Source of the DNA: Xanthomonas sp. F10
Lineage (GTDB): Bacteria > Pseudomonadota > Gammaproteobacteria > Xanthomonadales > Xanthomonadaceae
NCBI RefSeq assembly: GCF_014206815.1
Contig: NZ_JACHNP010000001.1
Span: 1,082,456-1,146,455 of the forward strand
Direction: 5' to 3'
Length of the DNA: 64,000 bases
A model generated the notes under the pieces. It was not told the DNA's origin, made no database searches, and worked only from the letters and a program-made list of their open reading frames with translations. A program made the position numbers and the translations under genes. Position 1 is the first letter of the stretch; every line of letters begins with the position of its first letter. Below are positions 20,131 to 28,586 of this stretch, in pieces.

Positions 20131-21019
20131 GGCCACCCTGAACTACAACCACCTGCGCTACTTCTGGGCCGTGGCCCACGACGGCAATCTGACCCGCACC
20201 GCCGAACGGCTCCACCTCACCCAATCGGCCCTGTCGGTGCAGATCCGCAAGCTCGAGGAGCGCCTCGGCCATGCGCTGTTCGAGCGGCGCGGGCGGCAAC
20301 TGCACTTGACCGAGGCCGGGCAGATCGTGCTCGACCATGCCGACGCGATCTTCGCCACCGGCGATGAACTGCTGGGCACGCTGCGGCAGACCGGTGTCGC
20401 GCGGCAGGCGCTGCGGGTCGGCTCGCTGGCCACGCTGTCGCGCAACTTCCAGCTGGAGTTCCTGCGGCCGCTGCTCGGCCGTCCCGACATCGACCTGATC
20501 CTGCGCTCGGGCAGTGGCGGCGAACTGCTGCGGGCGCTGGAAGCGCTCAATCTCGACGTCGTCCTGCTGAATCAGGCGCCCCCTGGCGACGCGCTGACGC
20601 CGTTCGTCACCCACCGGCTCGCCGAGCGCCCGGTCAGCCTGGTGGGCACGCCGGACCGGCTGGGCCATGCCGCCAGCGTCGCCGATCGCCTTCGAACCCA
20701 CCCCATCATCCTGCCGACGGTGGACAACAGCGTGCGTGCGGGATTCGACGCCCTGGCCGATCGCCTGGGCGTGCGCCCGCAGATCGTGGCGGAAGTGGAG
20801 GACATGGCGATGATGCGGTTGCTGGCGCGCGAGGACATCGGCCTGGCCGTGCTCCCGCCGATCGTGGTCAAGGACGAGATCGCCGCGGGCGTGCTGGTGG
20901 AAGGCGACCAATTGCCGGACATCGTGGAGACCTTCCACGCCGTCACCATGTCGCGGCGCTTCCCCAATCCCCTGGTGCGGCTGCTGCTGCAGCCGACGGC
21001 TGCGCAAGCAGGCATGTAG
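20129..21019 (+). CDS. LysR-family regulator, NhaR-like, divergent from dabBA
   Basis: A 296-aa LysR-type regulator. The N-terminal winged helix reads NYNHLRYFWAVAHDGNLTRT then AERLHLTQSALSVQIRKLEE. The NYNHL-YFW opening is typical of the NhaR subgroup. Residues ~90-290 form the periplasmic-binding-like effector domain. The ATG at 20129 is preceded by the palindrome described above; an in-frame start at 19991 lies inside dabB and is rejected. By divergence it probably regulates the DAB carbon-uptake operon. NhaR homologues respond to Na+/pH, so a sodium or bicarbonate signal is conceivable but not shown. Confidence 0.88.
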   Translation: MATLNYNHLRYFWAVAHDGNLTRTAERLHLTQSALSVQIRKLEERLGHALFERRGRQLHLTEAGQIVLDHADAIFATGDELLGTLRQTGVARQALRVGSLATLSRNFQLEFLRPLLGRPDIDLILRSGSGGELLRALEALNLDVVLLNQAPPGDALTPFVTHRLAERPVSLVGTPDRLGHAASVADRLRTHPIILPTVDNSVRAGFDALADRLGVRPQIVAEVEDMAMMRLLAREDIGLAVLPPIVVKDEIAAGVLVEGDQLPDIVETFHAVTMSRRFPNPLVRLLLQPTAAQAGM

Positions 21020-21152
21020 CGCCCTATCCGTCGCCCTAAGGGGCTTAGGCGGTTAACCCGAGTAGGACTCAGCAGTAGTTGCCGAAGATCGGCCGCCACG
21101 CCGCGGCAGTGCGCGTGCGTCGGTCGAGAAACGAAGTCGCTGGCTGTGTAGA

Positions 21153-21170
21153 TTGACAATATGCTGTCAA
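21153..21170. promoter_or_regulatory. Probable MarR operator overlapping a TTGACA -35 box
   Basis: TTGACA-ATATGC-TGTCAA is an inverted repeat 17 bp before the MarR start codon at 21187. The left arm is itself a perfect -35 hexamer, which fits autorepression. Confidence 0.6.
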
Positions 21171-21186
21171 ATAGACAGGATGATGC

Positions 21187-21642
21187 ATGACTTCCGAGAA
21201 CCTTCCCCTGCTGGTTCGCGAACTGGTCCTCGCGGTGTTCGCCACCAATGGCCGCCTGGTCGACATGGGCAACCGCCTGGTGCGCCCGATCGGGCTGACC
21301 ACCGCCTGGTGGCAGGTGCTCGGCGCGCTCGGGTACTCGCCGGTGCCGCTTCCGGTGGCGCATATCGCCCGCAACATGGGGCTGACCCGGCAGGCGGTCC
21401 AGCGCGTCGTGGAGCTGCTGGCCGCACACGGGTTCGTGGTGTTCGAAGCCAATCCGCATCATGCGCGCGCCAAGCTCGTGGTGTTGACGCCGGCAGGGCG
21501 CGCGGCCCTGGGCGCCGCCGAGGCCGCGGTCGCGGCGCTCGACCAGCAACTGATCGAACGCTTGGGCGCCGAGCGCGTCAGCACGGCCATCGCAGTGCTC
21601 GTGGAAATGCGCGATGCACTCGACCAGTCCTTGGCGGGATAA
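21187..21642 (+). CDS. MarR-family transcriptional regulator
   Basis: A 151-aa winged-helix protein. The recognition region is VAHIARNMGLTRQAVQRVVE, with wing HHARAKLVVLTPAGRAAL, flanked by long dimerisation helices. MarR proteins are usually ligand-responsive repressors of their own operon and neighbours. An FAD monooxygenase gene follows 43 bp downstream on the same strand, so the monooxygenase is the likely target and its aromatic substrate or product the likely ligand (inference). Confidence 0.9.
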   Translation: MTSENLPLLVRELVLAVFATNGRLVDMGNRLVRPIGLTTAWWQVLGALGYSPVPLPVAHIARNMGLTRQAVQRVVELLAAHGFVVFEANPHHARAKLVVLTPAGRAALGAAEAAVAALDQQLIERLGAERVSTAIAVLVEMRDALDQSLAG

Positions 21643-21685
21643 GGCAGAGGCCGATACCGCAACGCGTCCATCACCAGGAGAGACC

Positions 21686-23371
21686 ATGGAGCCTGCTTCG
21701 CACATCGATGGGTCCGAGACGGACGTCATCATCATCGGCGGCGGACCGGTCGGCCTGACCACCGCCTGCGCGTTGGCCCACCACGGAGTGCGATTCCGCA
21801 TCTTCGAGCAGCGCACGCAGCCCAAGCCGCATTCTCGCGCCAACAATCTGTGGGCGCGCCCGCAGGAATTGCTGGCGAGCATCGGTATCCGCGATGCCCT
21901 GGCGGAGCGGGCGCATCGGATCACCCACATCCACACGCTGTTGAACGGCAAGACGGTGGATCCGATCGACATCGCGCAGGTCGACAGTCCCTATCCGGAG
22001 GTGCTCTACAGCGGACAGGATGTCATCGAGAACACGCTGGCGCAGCGGATCGCAGCCGGCGGTGCCGCGCTGGAACGCGGGCGCAAGGTGGTCGAGGTCG
22101 AGCAGGATGCCGATGGCGTCACCGTGGCGATCGCGACGGTGGACGACGCTGGCGCGGAAATCGCGGGCATCCCCCTCGAACGACTGCGCTGCCGCTATCT
22201 GGTCGGTGCGGACGGGGCCGAAGGCTTCGTGCGCAAGCGGATCGGCGCGGACTTCGCGACGGAAAAACTGCCGCACTGCATCAATCGACAACTTGATGCC
22301 AAGCTGCGCTGGCGGCGTTCCACTGATTTCGATCACCTCTGGTTCTTCTATTACCCCAAGGGCTTCTGCGGCGTGCTGCCGGTGTGGGAGGGCTACCACC
22401 GGCTGTTCTTCCTGTCCGACGACGCGGGCATTCCCGATCGCGATCCGACGCTGGAGGAACTGCAGGCCATCGCGCGCGAGGTCACCGAGGACGAGACGCT
22501 GGAGCTCAGCGATCCGATCTGGATCACCCACAGCCGCTTCCAGCACGGCGTGACCCCGCGTTACGCCGACGGACGCATCTTCCTGGTAGGCGATGCCGGC
22601 CATCTCACGCTGCCCGCGGGCGGCCAGGGCATGAACGCCGGGCTGCAGGATGCGGTCGGTCTTTCGTGGCGATTGGCAATGGCCTTGCATGGCAAGGCCG
22701 CGCCGGTGCTGCTGGAATCCTACGGCGTGGAGCGCGGCGGCGAGCACAGCCGTCTGGACGCCCAGCAGGAAAAAGGCTTCAAGAACAGCGTGTACCGGGG
22801 CGCGATCAAGGACGCGGCCATGGGGATCGCAGCCAGTTTCCTGCCCAACATCGGCGCGCTGATTCAGGGCACCGACGATCTCCAGCAACTTTCCGTCGCC
22901 TATCCCGACAGTCCGTTGAACGAGGACCACCTCAACGGACTGCGAGAGGTCGTGCATCGGCGCGTTCCCCATCCCGGCGACCGCGCACCGGATGCGGCCG
23001 TCATCGCCCAGGATCTGTCCTCGACGACGTTGTTCGCGCATCTGTACAACCCCGACGGCGTGACCTGGGGCTGGACCTTGTTGCTGTTCGATGCCCGTCG
23101 GCAGGACGCCCTGGTTGCGATGCGTGATGCACTGGCGCAGTTGCATGCGTGGGAGTGGATCCGGCCCCGCTTGATCCTCGGCGGGGCGGTGCCGCAGGCT
23201 GGCGATGCCACGGCGCTGTTCGATCTGGATGGGCTGGCGCACGGCGCCTATGGGATCGAGCGTCAACCTGCGATGGTGCTGGTCCGGCCCGATGGCCATA
23301 TCGCCTTCCGTGGCCCGCTCGACGCGCCGGACCTGCTGCGCGCGTACTGCGCCAGGATCTTTGGCGGTTAG
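21686..23371 (+). CDS. FAD-dependent aromatic monooxygenase (PheA/TfdB-like)
   Basis: A 561-aa group A flavoprotein hydroxylase. The N-terminal dinucleotide fold IIIGGGPVGLTTACALA (~14-30) is followed by the RANNLWARPQELL region and the second FAD/NADPH contact YLVGADGAEGFVRK. The GD motif is GDAGHLTLPAGGQGMNAGLQD. A C-terminal ~150-residue thioredoxin-like domain ends the protein, as in phenol hydroxylase relatives. ATG 21686 follows AGGAG at 21676-21680. It probably hydroxylates a phenolic or polyketide-like compound; the substrate cannot be read from sequence. Confidence 0.88.
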   Translation: MEPASHIDGSETDVIIIGGGPVGLTTACALAHHGVRFRIFEQRTQPKPHSRANNLWARPQELLASIGIRDALAERAHRITHIHTLLNGKTVDPIDIAQVDSPYPEVLYSGQDVIENTLAQRIAAGGAALERGRKVVEVEQDADGVTVAIATVDDAGAEIAGIPLERLRCRYLVGADGAEGFVRKRIGADFATEKLPHCINRQLDAKLRWRRSTDFDHLWFFYYPKGFCGVLPVWEGYHRLFFLSDDAGIPDRDPTLEELQAIAREVTEDETLELSDPIWITHSRFQHGVTPRYADGRIFLVGDAGHLTLPAGGQGMNAGLQDAVGLSWRLAMALHGKAAPVLLESYGVERGGEHSRLDAQQEKGFKNSVYRGAIKDAAMGIAASFLPNIGALIQGTDDLQQLSVAYPDSPLNEDHLNGLREVVHRRVPHPGDRAPDAAVIAQDLSSTTLFAHLYNPDGVTWGWTLLLFDARRQDALVAMRDALAQLHAWEWIRPRLILGGAVPQAGDATALFDLDGLAHGAYGIERQPAMVLVRPDGHIAFRGPLDAPDLLRAYCARIFGG

Positions 23372-23440
23372 GGCGAGCGTGCAGGTCTGCCGCAGTTGGT
23401 GGCCCCGCGGCATGGCGCGGGGACGATGCCAGAGGGTGTT

Positions 23441-23896
23441 TTAAGGCGCATATTCCAGGTGGATGAGCGGATAGGGCTTGCCCTGGTGGTCGTGCGGGGA
23501 CCGCCCTGTGCGCCTGAAGCCCATCCTTTCGTAGAAGCCGACAGCCTGATGGTTCTGTTCGTTGACGTCGGTGGTCATGCGCGGATGCAGCGCGAGGCCG
23601 TGCCGCACCAGCGCGGCGCCGACACCGGTGCCACGAGACGCGGGGTCGACGAACAACGCCTGCATATGCCCGTCTTCGATGAGCATCAGCGCCAGTGGAC
23701 GGTCGTGCGCATCCACGGCAAACCACAGCGGCGCGCTGGGCAGGAATTCGCGCACCATCGTCTGGATGGCAAGGCGATCCTGCGCCGACAGGAAGTCGTG
23801 TGTCGCATCGACCGCCTCCTGCCAGATCTGGACTGCGCGTGCTCCCTCATCGGGACGAGCGCGCCGGATCGCGATCGTGGTGTTGTCGGTTTTCAT
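23441..23896 (-). CDS. GNAT N-acetyltransferase, YjaB-like
   Basis: A 151-aa single-domain GNAT protein. The opening IRRARPDEGARAVQIWQEAV and DATHDFLS, the acetyl-CoA loop DPASRGTGVGAALV, and the end VNEQNHQAVGFYERMGF then GKPYPLIHLEY closely resemble E. coli YjaB. YjaB is a GNAT enzyme whose natural substrate is not firmly established. The gene is isolated, convergent with the monooxygenase gene and separated from it by 69 bp. Confidence 0.85.
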   Translation of the reverse strand: MKTDNTTIAIRRARPDEGARAVQIWQEAVDATHDFLSAQDRLAIQTMVREFLPSAPLWFAVDAHDRPLALMLIEDGHMQALFVDPASRGTGVGAALVRHGLALHPRMTTDVNEQNHQAVGFYERMGFRRTGRSPHDHQGKPYPLIHLEYAP

Positions 23897-24174
23897 GTCT
23901 CGTTGCGTTTCAGGAGTGACCGTCGAAGCGTTGCCGTGCTTGGATGGCGCATTTCAGGGGATCGACCCGAGCACGTGGATCGACACATCGGAGTCGCCGA
24001 ATTCGGTCTCGACGTGGAGGCATGGCACCGGCACGATGCCGAAGCCCTGCGGCGGCTTCGATCAGTATGGCATGCAGATCGCCGCGGGCGCCGATGGCCT
24101 GCCTGGCCATCGCAGCGCCTGTCTCCGCGCCGCTGACGAGGCGAGCGCCGTGCGTGGTGGCGCATGCACGCGCA
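23897..24174. other. 278-bp spacer, no supported gene
   Basis: A minus-strand frame of ~85 codons (around 23910-24165) stays open and reads ...HGARLVSGAETGAAMARQAI.... It lacks a convincing start and any family I recognise. It could be a gene relic. Confidence 0.3.
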
Positions 24175-24951
24175 TCAGGCGGGTCGTGCTACCCAGAGGG
24201 TCCAGCGGTCTTGCTCGACGATTTCCCCATGCGCAGGCCATCGGCGACGGAGGTCGTCGATCAAGGACTGCAGTTCGTCATCGCTCAGTTCGTGCAGGAT
24301 CGAGCGACCCGTGCGTGCCGCCAGGTCGAGGGCCAGCGATTCGACGCTAGCGTAGCGTTTGCGTGTTTCCCACAGCGAATGCTCGGCGATGTCGGTGAAG
24401 CCGGCAGCGTGCATGGCCGCCGCGACGGTCGCGTGCGTAGGCCGACGGCCGGCCTCGATGGCACGAAGCCGCGGAAACAGGTCGAAGAAGTAGCCGCGCA
24501 GGTGCGTGCTGGATCCAGGCAGGTCGACGTCCTCGGGTGTGCGGTCCTGCACGAGCAGGCGGCCACCGGGCGCCAGCAGGCGACGCGCTTCGGCAAAGCA
24601 CGCCACGTAGTCCGGCAGGTGGTGAATCAATGCGCGCTGGAACACCACGTCGCAGCTCGCCGTGGGCAGCCCCGTCGCGGTGGCGGTGCCTTGCACGAAG
24701 CAGACGTTGTCCACGCCCGTGCCTCGCTCGCGGCTCGCAGCCACCATCTCCGCGGAGAAATCCACACCCGTGACCTGGGCGGCACCCAGCGCATGCCAGG
24801 CCAGCGCGTAAAGTCCGCCGCCGCAGCCGACGTCGGCAATTCGCTTGCCGACAGGTTCGACAAGGGCGTGCACGGCGTCCATCCAGGCGGGATCGACGTC
24901 CCTGCCGGAGTAGGTGTATCGGTTCTGGTGTGCGTGGAAATCAATGGGCAT
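24175..24951 (-). CDS. Class I SAM-dependent methyltransferase
   Basis: A 258-aa Rossmann-fold methyltransferase. Motif I is IADVGCGGGLYALAW at ~38-52, motif II TGVDFS, motif IV CDVVFQRALIHHLPDYVACF, and post-motif LLAPGGRLLVQDRTPED. The C-terminal part resembles UbiE/Methyltransf_11 members. ATG 24951 (MPIDFHAHQNRYTYSGR) is preferred over the in-frame ATG at 25032, which lies inside the inverted repeat shared with the divergent LysR gene. The substrate is unknown. Divergence suggests control by that LysR protein. Confidence 0.85.
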   Translation of the reverse strand: MPIDFHAHQNRYTYSGRDVDPAWMDAVHALVEPVGKRIADVGCGGGLYALAWHALGAAQVTGVDFSAEMVAASRERGTGVDNVCFVQGTATATGLPTASCDVVFQRALIHHLPDYVACFAEARRLLAPGGRLLVQDRTPEDVDLPGSSTHLRGYFFDLFPRLRAIEAGRRPTHATVAAAMHAAGFTDIAEHSLWETRKRYASVESLALDLAARTGRSILHELSDDELQSLIDDLRRRWPAHGEIVEQDRWTLWVARPA

Positions 24952-25011
24952 TGGCAGTGGTCCATGGCGGGATGCACGGCCTGCGATGCTAGATAGGGAT
25001 AATGGGAATGT

Positions 25012-25045
25012 AAAATATCTGCTTGCTACCATGAGCAGATATTTT
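25012..25045. promoter_or_regulatory. 34-bp inverted repeat between methyltransferase and LysR genes
   Basis: Arms AAAATATCTGCT (25012-25023) and AGCAGATATTTT (25034-25045) are perfect 12-bp complements separated by 10 bp. The site lies in the 110-bp divergent intergenic space, is AT-rich against a GC-rich background, and ends 17 bp before the LysR ATG. It is the likely LysR operator for both directions. Confidence 0.75.
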
Positions 25046-25061
25046 GAATATCATTGGCGCC

Positions 25062-25949
25062 ATGGAATTGCGCCATCTCCGTTATTTCGTCGCCGTGGCA
25101 GCCGCGCAGAGCGTCACCAGGGCGGCGGCACATCTGGGCATTCAGCAGCCGCCGCTCAGCCAGCAGATCCGCGACCTGGAGCGCGAACTGGGTGTCGAAC
25201 TGTTCCAGCGGACACCGCGCAGCGTGCGCCTCAACGATGCAGGGCGCGTGTTCCTGGCGGATGCGCAGGCCATTCTGGCCGCGGCCGACGACGCCGTCGT
25301 TCGCGTCCGGTGTGCGGCGCAGGGGCAGTTGGGTCGACTGGTGATGGGCTACACCAGTTCGGCTGCGCTGCATCCGCTGGTACCGCGGATCCTGCGGGTG
25401 TTTCGCGAACGCCATTCCCAAGTGGCGTTGGACGTACGCGAAAATGCTACCGACAGCCTGTTTCGTGCGGTGAGGGCCGAAGAGATGGACGCGGCATTCG
25501 TGCGCGCTCCCGCCGAGCGCTTTGCGCCGCTGCACGCCGTCACCCTGTGCGAAGAAGCAGTGGTGGTCGCGCTGCCACGTGGACACCGGCTGGGCGCGGC
25601 AACCGGTGCGTTGGCGCTGGAAGACCTGGCGATGGAGGAGTTCGTGCTGTATCGCAGCCCGGACGGGCCGGGCATCCTGGACGTGCTGTCCGCTGCGTGC
25701 CACCGTGCCGGTTTCGCGCCGCGCGCTGTGGCGAGCGTGCCGCGTCTGCTGTCCGCTGCCGCCATGGTGGCGGCAGGGCAGGGCATTGCGATCGTGCCGA
25801 TGGCGCTGCAGTCGCTGCATCGCGAGAGCGTGGTGTACCGCCAGCTGGATCCGGCATCCGCGTTCACCATCCCGTTGACCTTGATCTGGCGCGATGCGCC
25901 ATCCGGCTCGCCGTTGGCGCGTTTGGTGGCCTTGGCGAAGGACGCATGA
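25062..25949 (+). CDS. LysR-family transcriptional regulator
   Basis: A 295-aa LysR protein. The DNA-binding helix region reads MELRHLRYFVAVAAAQSVTR then AAAHLGIQQPPLSQQIRDLE, typical of the BenM/CatM-like group whose first residues are MELRHLRYF. The effector domain spans ~90-290. ATG 25062 is preferred because family members begin MELRHL. It is divergent from the methyltransferase gene around a strong inverted repeat. Downstream lie only decayed genes, so its former targets may have been lost. Confidence 0.9.
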   Translation: MELRHLRYFVAVAAAQSVTRAAAHLGIQQPPLSQQIRDLERELGVELFQRTPRSVRLNDAGRVFLADAQAILAAADDAVVRVRCAAQGQLGRLVMGYTSSAALHPLVPRILRVFRERHSQVALDVRENATDSLFRAVRAEEMDAAFVRAPAERFAPLHAVTLCEEAVVVALPRGHRLGAATGALALEDLAMEEFVLYRSPDGPGILDVLSAACHRAGFAPRAVASVPRLLSAAAMVAAGQGIAIVPMALQSLHRESVVYRQLDPASAFTIPLTLIWRDAPSGSPLARLVALAKDA

Positions 25950-26047
25950 GCCGGCGCGGCGTATCCCGTCCCGCTGTGCGTCGGTAGTCGCCTGCCTGGC
26001 TCGGCAGCGTATCGCCCGGCGGGCGGCCGCGAGCGCCTTCGACGGCA

Positions 26048-26864
26048 TCAGCCGTGGCTGGGCATCGGCGCCCCTACCGCTTCGCGAATGGCGGCCGGCG
26101 CCGTCGACCAGGCGCCTGCATGGAACGGCGGCTTCGGGTCGTACTGGATCTTCAGCTGTGCCTTCATCGCTTCCGCATCCCCGCGCAGGTGGCCGATGAG
26201 CGCCAGCGTCATGTCCAGGCCGGCCGAGACGCCCGCGGAGGTCCAGTACTTGTCGCTGACCACCCAGCGCTCGTCCACATAGGTGGCGCCCTGGTCGTTC
26301 AGCATGTTCTGCAAGGCCCCAGTGCGTGGTGGCGCGGCGGCCGCGCAGCCCGGCGCGGCCCAGGATCAGGGCGCCGGTGCAGACACTTGCGGTGATTCGC
26401 GATGTCCTGTCGATCCGCCGGATCCAGCCCATGACGTCGGCATCGTTGGAAACGTCGCGCACGCCCATGCCGCCGCCCGGGATGAGCAGGACGTCGGCCG
26501 TGTCGATGTCCTGGATCAGCGCATTCGCCTGATAGGTCACCATGCCACTGTCGCTGCGGTAGGGATCGCGGGTCTTGGCCGCGAGCACCAGGTCGATGCC
26601 CGGTACCCGATGGAGCAGTTCGTAGGGGCCGATCCAGTCGAGCATGGTGGTGCCCGGGAACAGCAGGATCACCACCTTCGTCGGCGCCGCGGAGCCCGGC
26701 GGCGTCGCGCTGTCAGGATGCGTCTTCGATGGCAAGCTCGCCGGCGTGGACGCCGCGGCCATCACGCGGGGGCTGACCAACAATGCGCCCAGGCCGAACA
26801 GCCCCAACTGGCTGACATACCGGCGCATCGGGTTGTGGTCCATGGGGTCTCCAGAGTTGGGCAT
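26048..26864 (-). pseudogene. DJ-1/PfpI family protein, frameshifted
   Basis: The ATG at 26864 (RBS AGGAG) opens a protein with an N-terminal RR-containing hydrophobic signal (MRRYVSQLGLFGLGALL), then a DJ-1/PfpI domain: VVILLFPGTTMLDWIGPYEL, LLIPGGGMGVRDV, and nucleophile elbow SVCTGALILGRAGL. After ATTHWG the frame is lost. The continuation (LQNMLNDQGATYVDERWV, SAGVSAGLDMTLALIGHL) is in another frame and ends at 26048. The break lies in a G-run at ~26316-26322 and fits a loss of two bases. It could be a true pseudogene or a homopolymer sequencing error. The catalytic cysteine lies upstream of the break. Confidence 0.8.
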
Positions 26865-26952
26865 GCTGTTCTCCTCTTGATGGCGGTAGGTGGTCGCTGG
26901 GCCGTCGGTTGCCGACGGGGACTGACAGGGGGGGCGGCGCCGTGCAGGCTGC

Positions 26953-27440
26953 TCAGAAGCCCTCGAGCACGATCTTGCCGCGGGCGCGATGCGTCTCGAT
27001 CCATTCGTGCGCGCGCCGCAGATTGGCGGCATTTACCGTGCCGAAGTGTCCGGCCAGCGTGGTGCGCAGCACGCCGGCATCGATCAGCGATCCGACGCGG
27101 GTCAGCAGTTCGTGCTGGCGGATCTGGTCCGGCGTGGCGTGCATCGAACGCGTGAACATGAATTCCCAATGCAGCGACACGCTCTTGGTTTTCAGCTTGC
27201 GGACGTCGATGTGATCGGGATCGTCGATGAGCGCGACGTGCCCCTGCGGGTTGATCGCGGCGACGATCTCGTCGAAATGGCGGTCGCTCTGGTTCAGGCT
27301 CGCGACGTAGTCGACGCCGGCGAAGCCGATGCGCCGCAGTTCTTCGGATAGCGGTTTGGTGTGGTCGATCACGTGGTGCGCGCCGAGGTCGCCGACCCAT
27401 TTGGCGGTTTCCGGACGCGACACGGTGCCGATCACGGGGC
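26953..27440 (-). pseudogene. Zinc-type alcohol dehydrogenase, 5'-truncated
   Basis: About 160 residues of the C-terminal half of an MDR-family (zinc-binding alcohol dehydrogenase-like) protein: PVIGTVSRPETAKWV, LGAHHVIDHTKPLSEEL, INPQGHVALIDD, and the C-terminal ARGKIVLEGF. The N-terminal catalytic domain and the start of the Rossmann fold are missing. The coding frame meets an unrelated plus-strand gene fragment at ~27435-27441. It cannot encode a functional enzyme. Confidence 0.8.
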
Positions 27441-28063
27441 GCGGCCGACATGTTGTGCAGCGCATGGCTGCCCGACAGCCACGGCGTCTATTTCGCTCCG
27501 ATGGCGAGCAGGTTCGAGAAGGTCGCCGTTCTCTACCGCCCCTACGCGTACTGGGGCGTGCCGGACGACGTGCCGCAGGCCCTGGTGTCCTCGATCGAGG
27601 ATCTGCGCAAGCCGGAGGTGGCTGCGCGCATGCACAAGCGCATCCAGGGCATCGGCGCGGGCGCGGGCATCAGCCGGTTCTCGCGCACGGCGATGACGCA
27701 GTATGGCCTCGCAGAGGCCGGTTACCACTTCGAGAACGGCACGCTGGACGACTGCGTGGCGGCGTACGAACATGCGGTGCAGCACGGCCGTTGGGTCGTG
27801 CTGCCGTTGTGGAAGCCGCAGTTCCTGCATGAGCAATACGCGATTCGACCACTGCAGGATCCGCTGGGGTGATGGGCGGCGCCGACGAGGCGACACTGGT
27901 GGCGCGCCACGAGGTGATGCACCGGTTGCCTGCGGAGGCAGCGTCGGCATTGCGCAGCACCTCCCTCGGCAATGACGCCGTTTCGCGGCTGGATTATCTC
28001 GTCTCGCGCGATCGGGTGGATCCGTTGGAGGCCGCTCGTCGCTGGTTGTACATTACCGGCTAG
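27441..28063 (+). pseudogene. Glycine-betaine/proline ABC transporter substrate-binding protein, truncated and frameshifted
   Basis: The first ~140 codons read ADMLCSAWLPDSHGVYF, RPYAYWGVPDDVP, GRWVVLPLWKPQFLHEQYAI and RPLQDPLG before TGA. This is the C-terminal lobe of an OpuAC/ProX-type binding protein. The continuation MGGADEATLVARHEVMHRLP...RRWLYITG follows in another frame from ~27869, so a frameshift lies near 27865. The N-terminal half and signal peptide are absent; the fragment abuts the truncated dehydrogenase gene at ~27440. No permease or ATPase gene is nearby. Confidence 0.75.
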
Positions 28064-28586
28064 CCACGTCCCTTCGTTCTGCCAGGAAGGCGTCTCCACG
28101 CAGGCGCGTTGCATTGCGTCTCGCTCGTGCAGCAGGGCGAAGGTGCGCGCAACCCTCGAGCACCAGGTGGAGGCCGATGGAGCTCCACTGAACCCCTCGT
28201 CACGATCCGCTTGCCGCATGACCTTGCTGCGTGGGTACCGTCAGGGCGGCGGCTGGCGCTGACGTGGAGCGGCGCGCCGCGTGTCCTGCGGTATGCAGAT
28301 CGCACGGCGCCGGGCAGTGCAGGGCTGGACCTCGCATAAGGAGGGTCGGCACCGGTGCTGGCGCGGAGGTCGGGCGCCAAGTGCCTGCGTTTCGAGACGT
28401 TTCGAGACGTTTCGACGCAGCTTCGGCTGCAGACCTTGATGCATGTCGCACGCGCTTCACGCGGCACCTATGCCAACATGGCTTTTCGCCGGACCGTGGA
28501 AGCCGTGCTTTCAGCGGATCTCGGTTTCATTCAAGACGAACCGTCTTCAGTGTTATTTATTAACACCGCTGCGGCCATGTAAATAG
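28064..28586. other. 520-bp region without a supported gene
   Basis: Short frames exist on both strands but none has family features. A small direct repeat, TTTCGAGACG in three near-copies, lies at ~28388-28420. The AT-rich last 60 bp probably hold the promoter of the downstream kinase gene. Confidence 0.4.

Noticed and set aside
23910-24165. Minus-strand frame between the GNAT and methyltransferase genes
   Set aside because: Some coding-like stretches, but no start, no RBS and no family; mentioned only as a possible relic.
28109-28339. 76-codon plus-strand frame upstream of the hybrid kinase
   Set aside because: No start context and no recognisable family; alternative frames are equally open.
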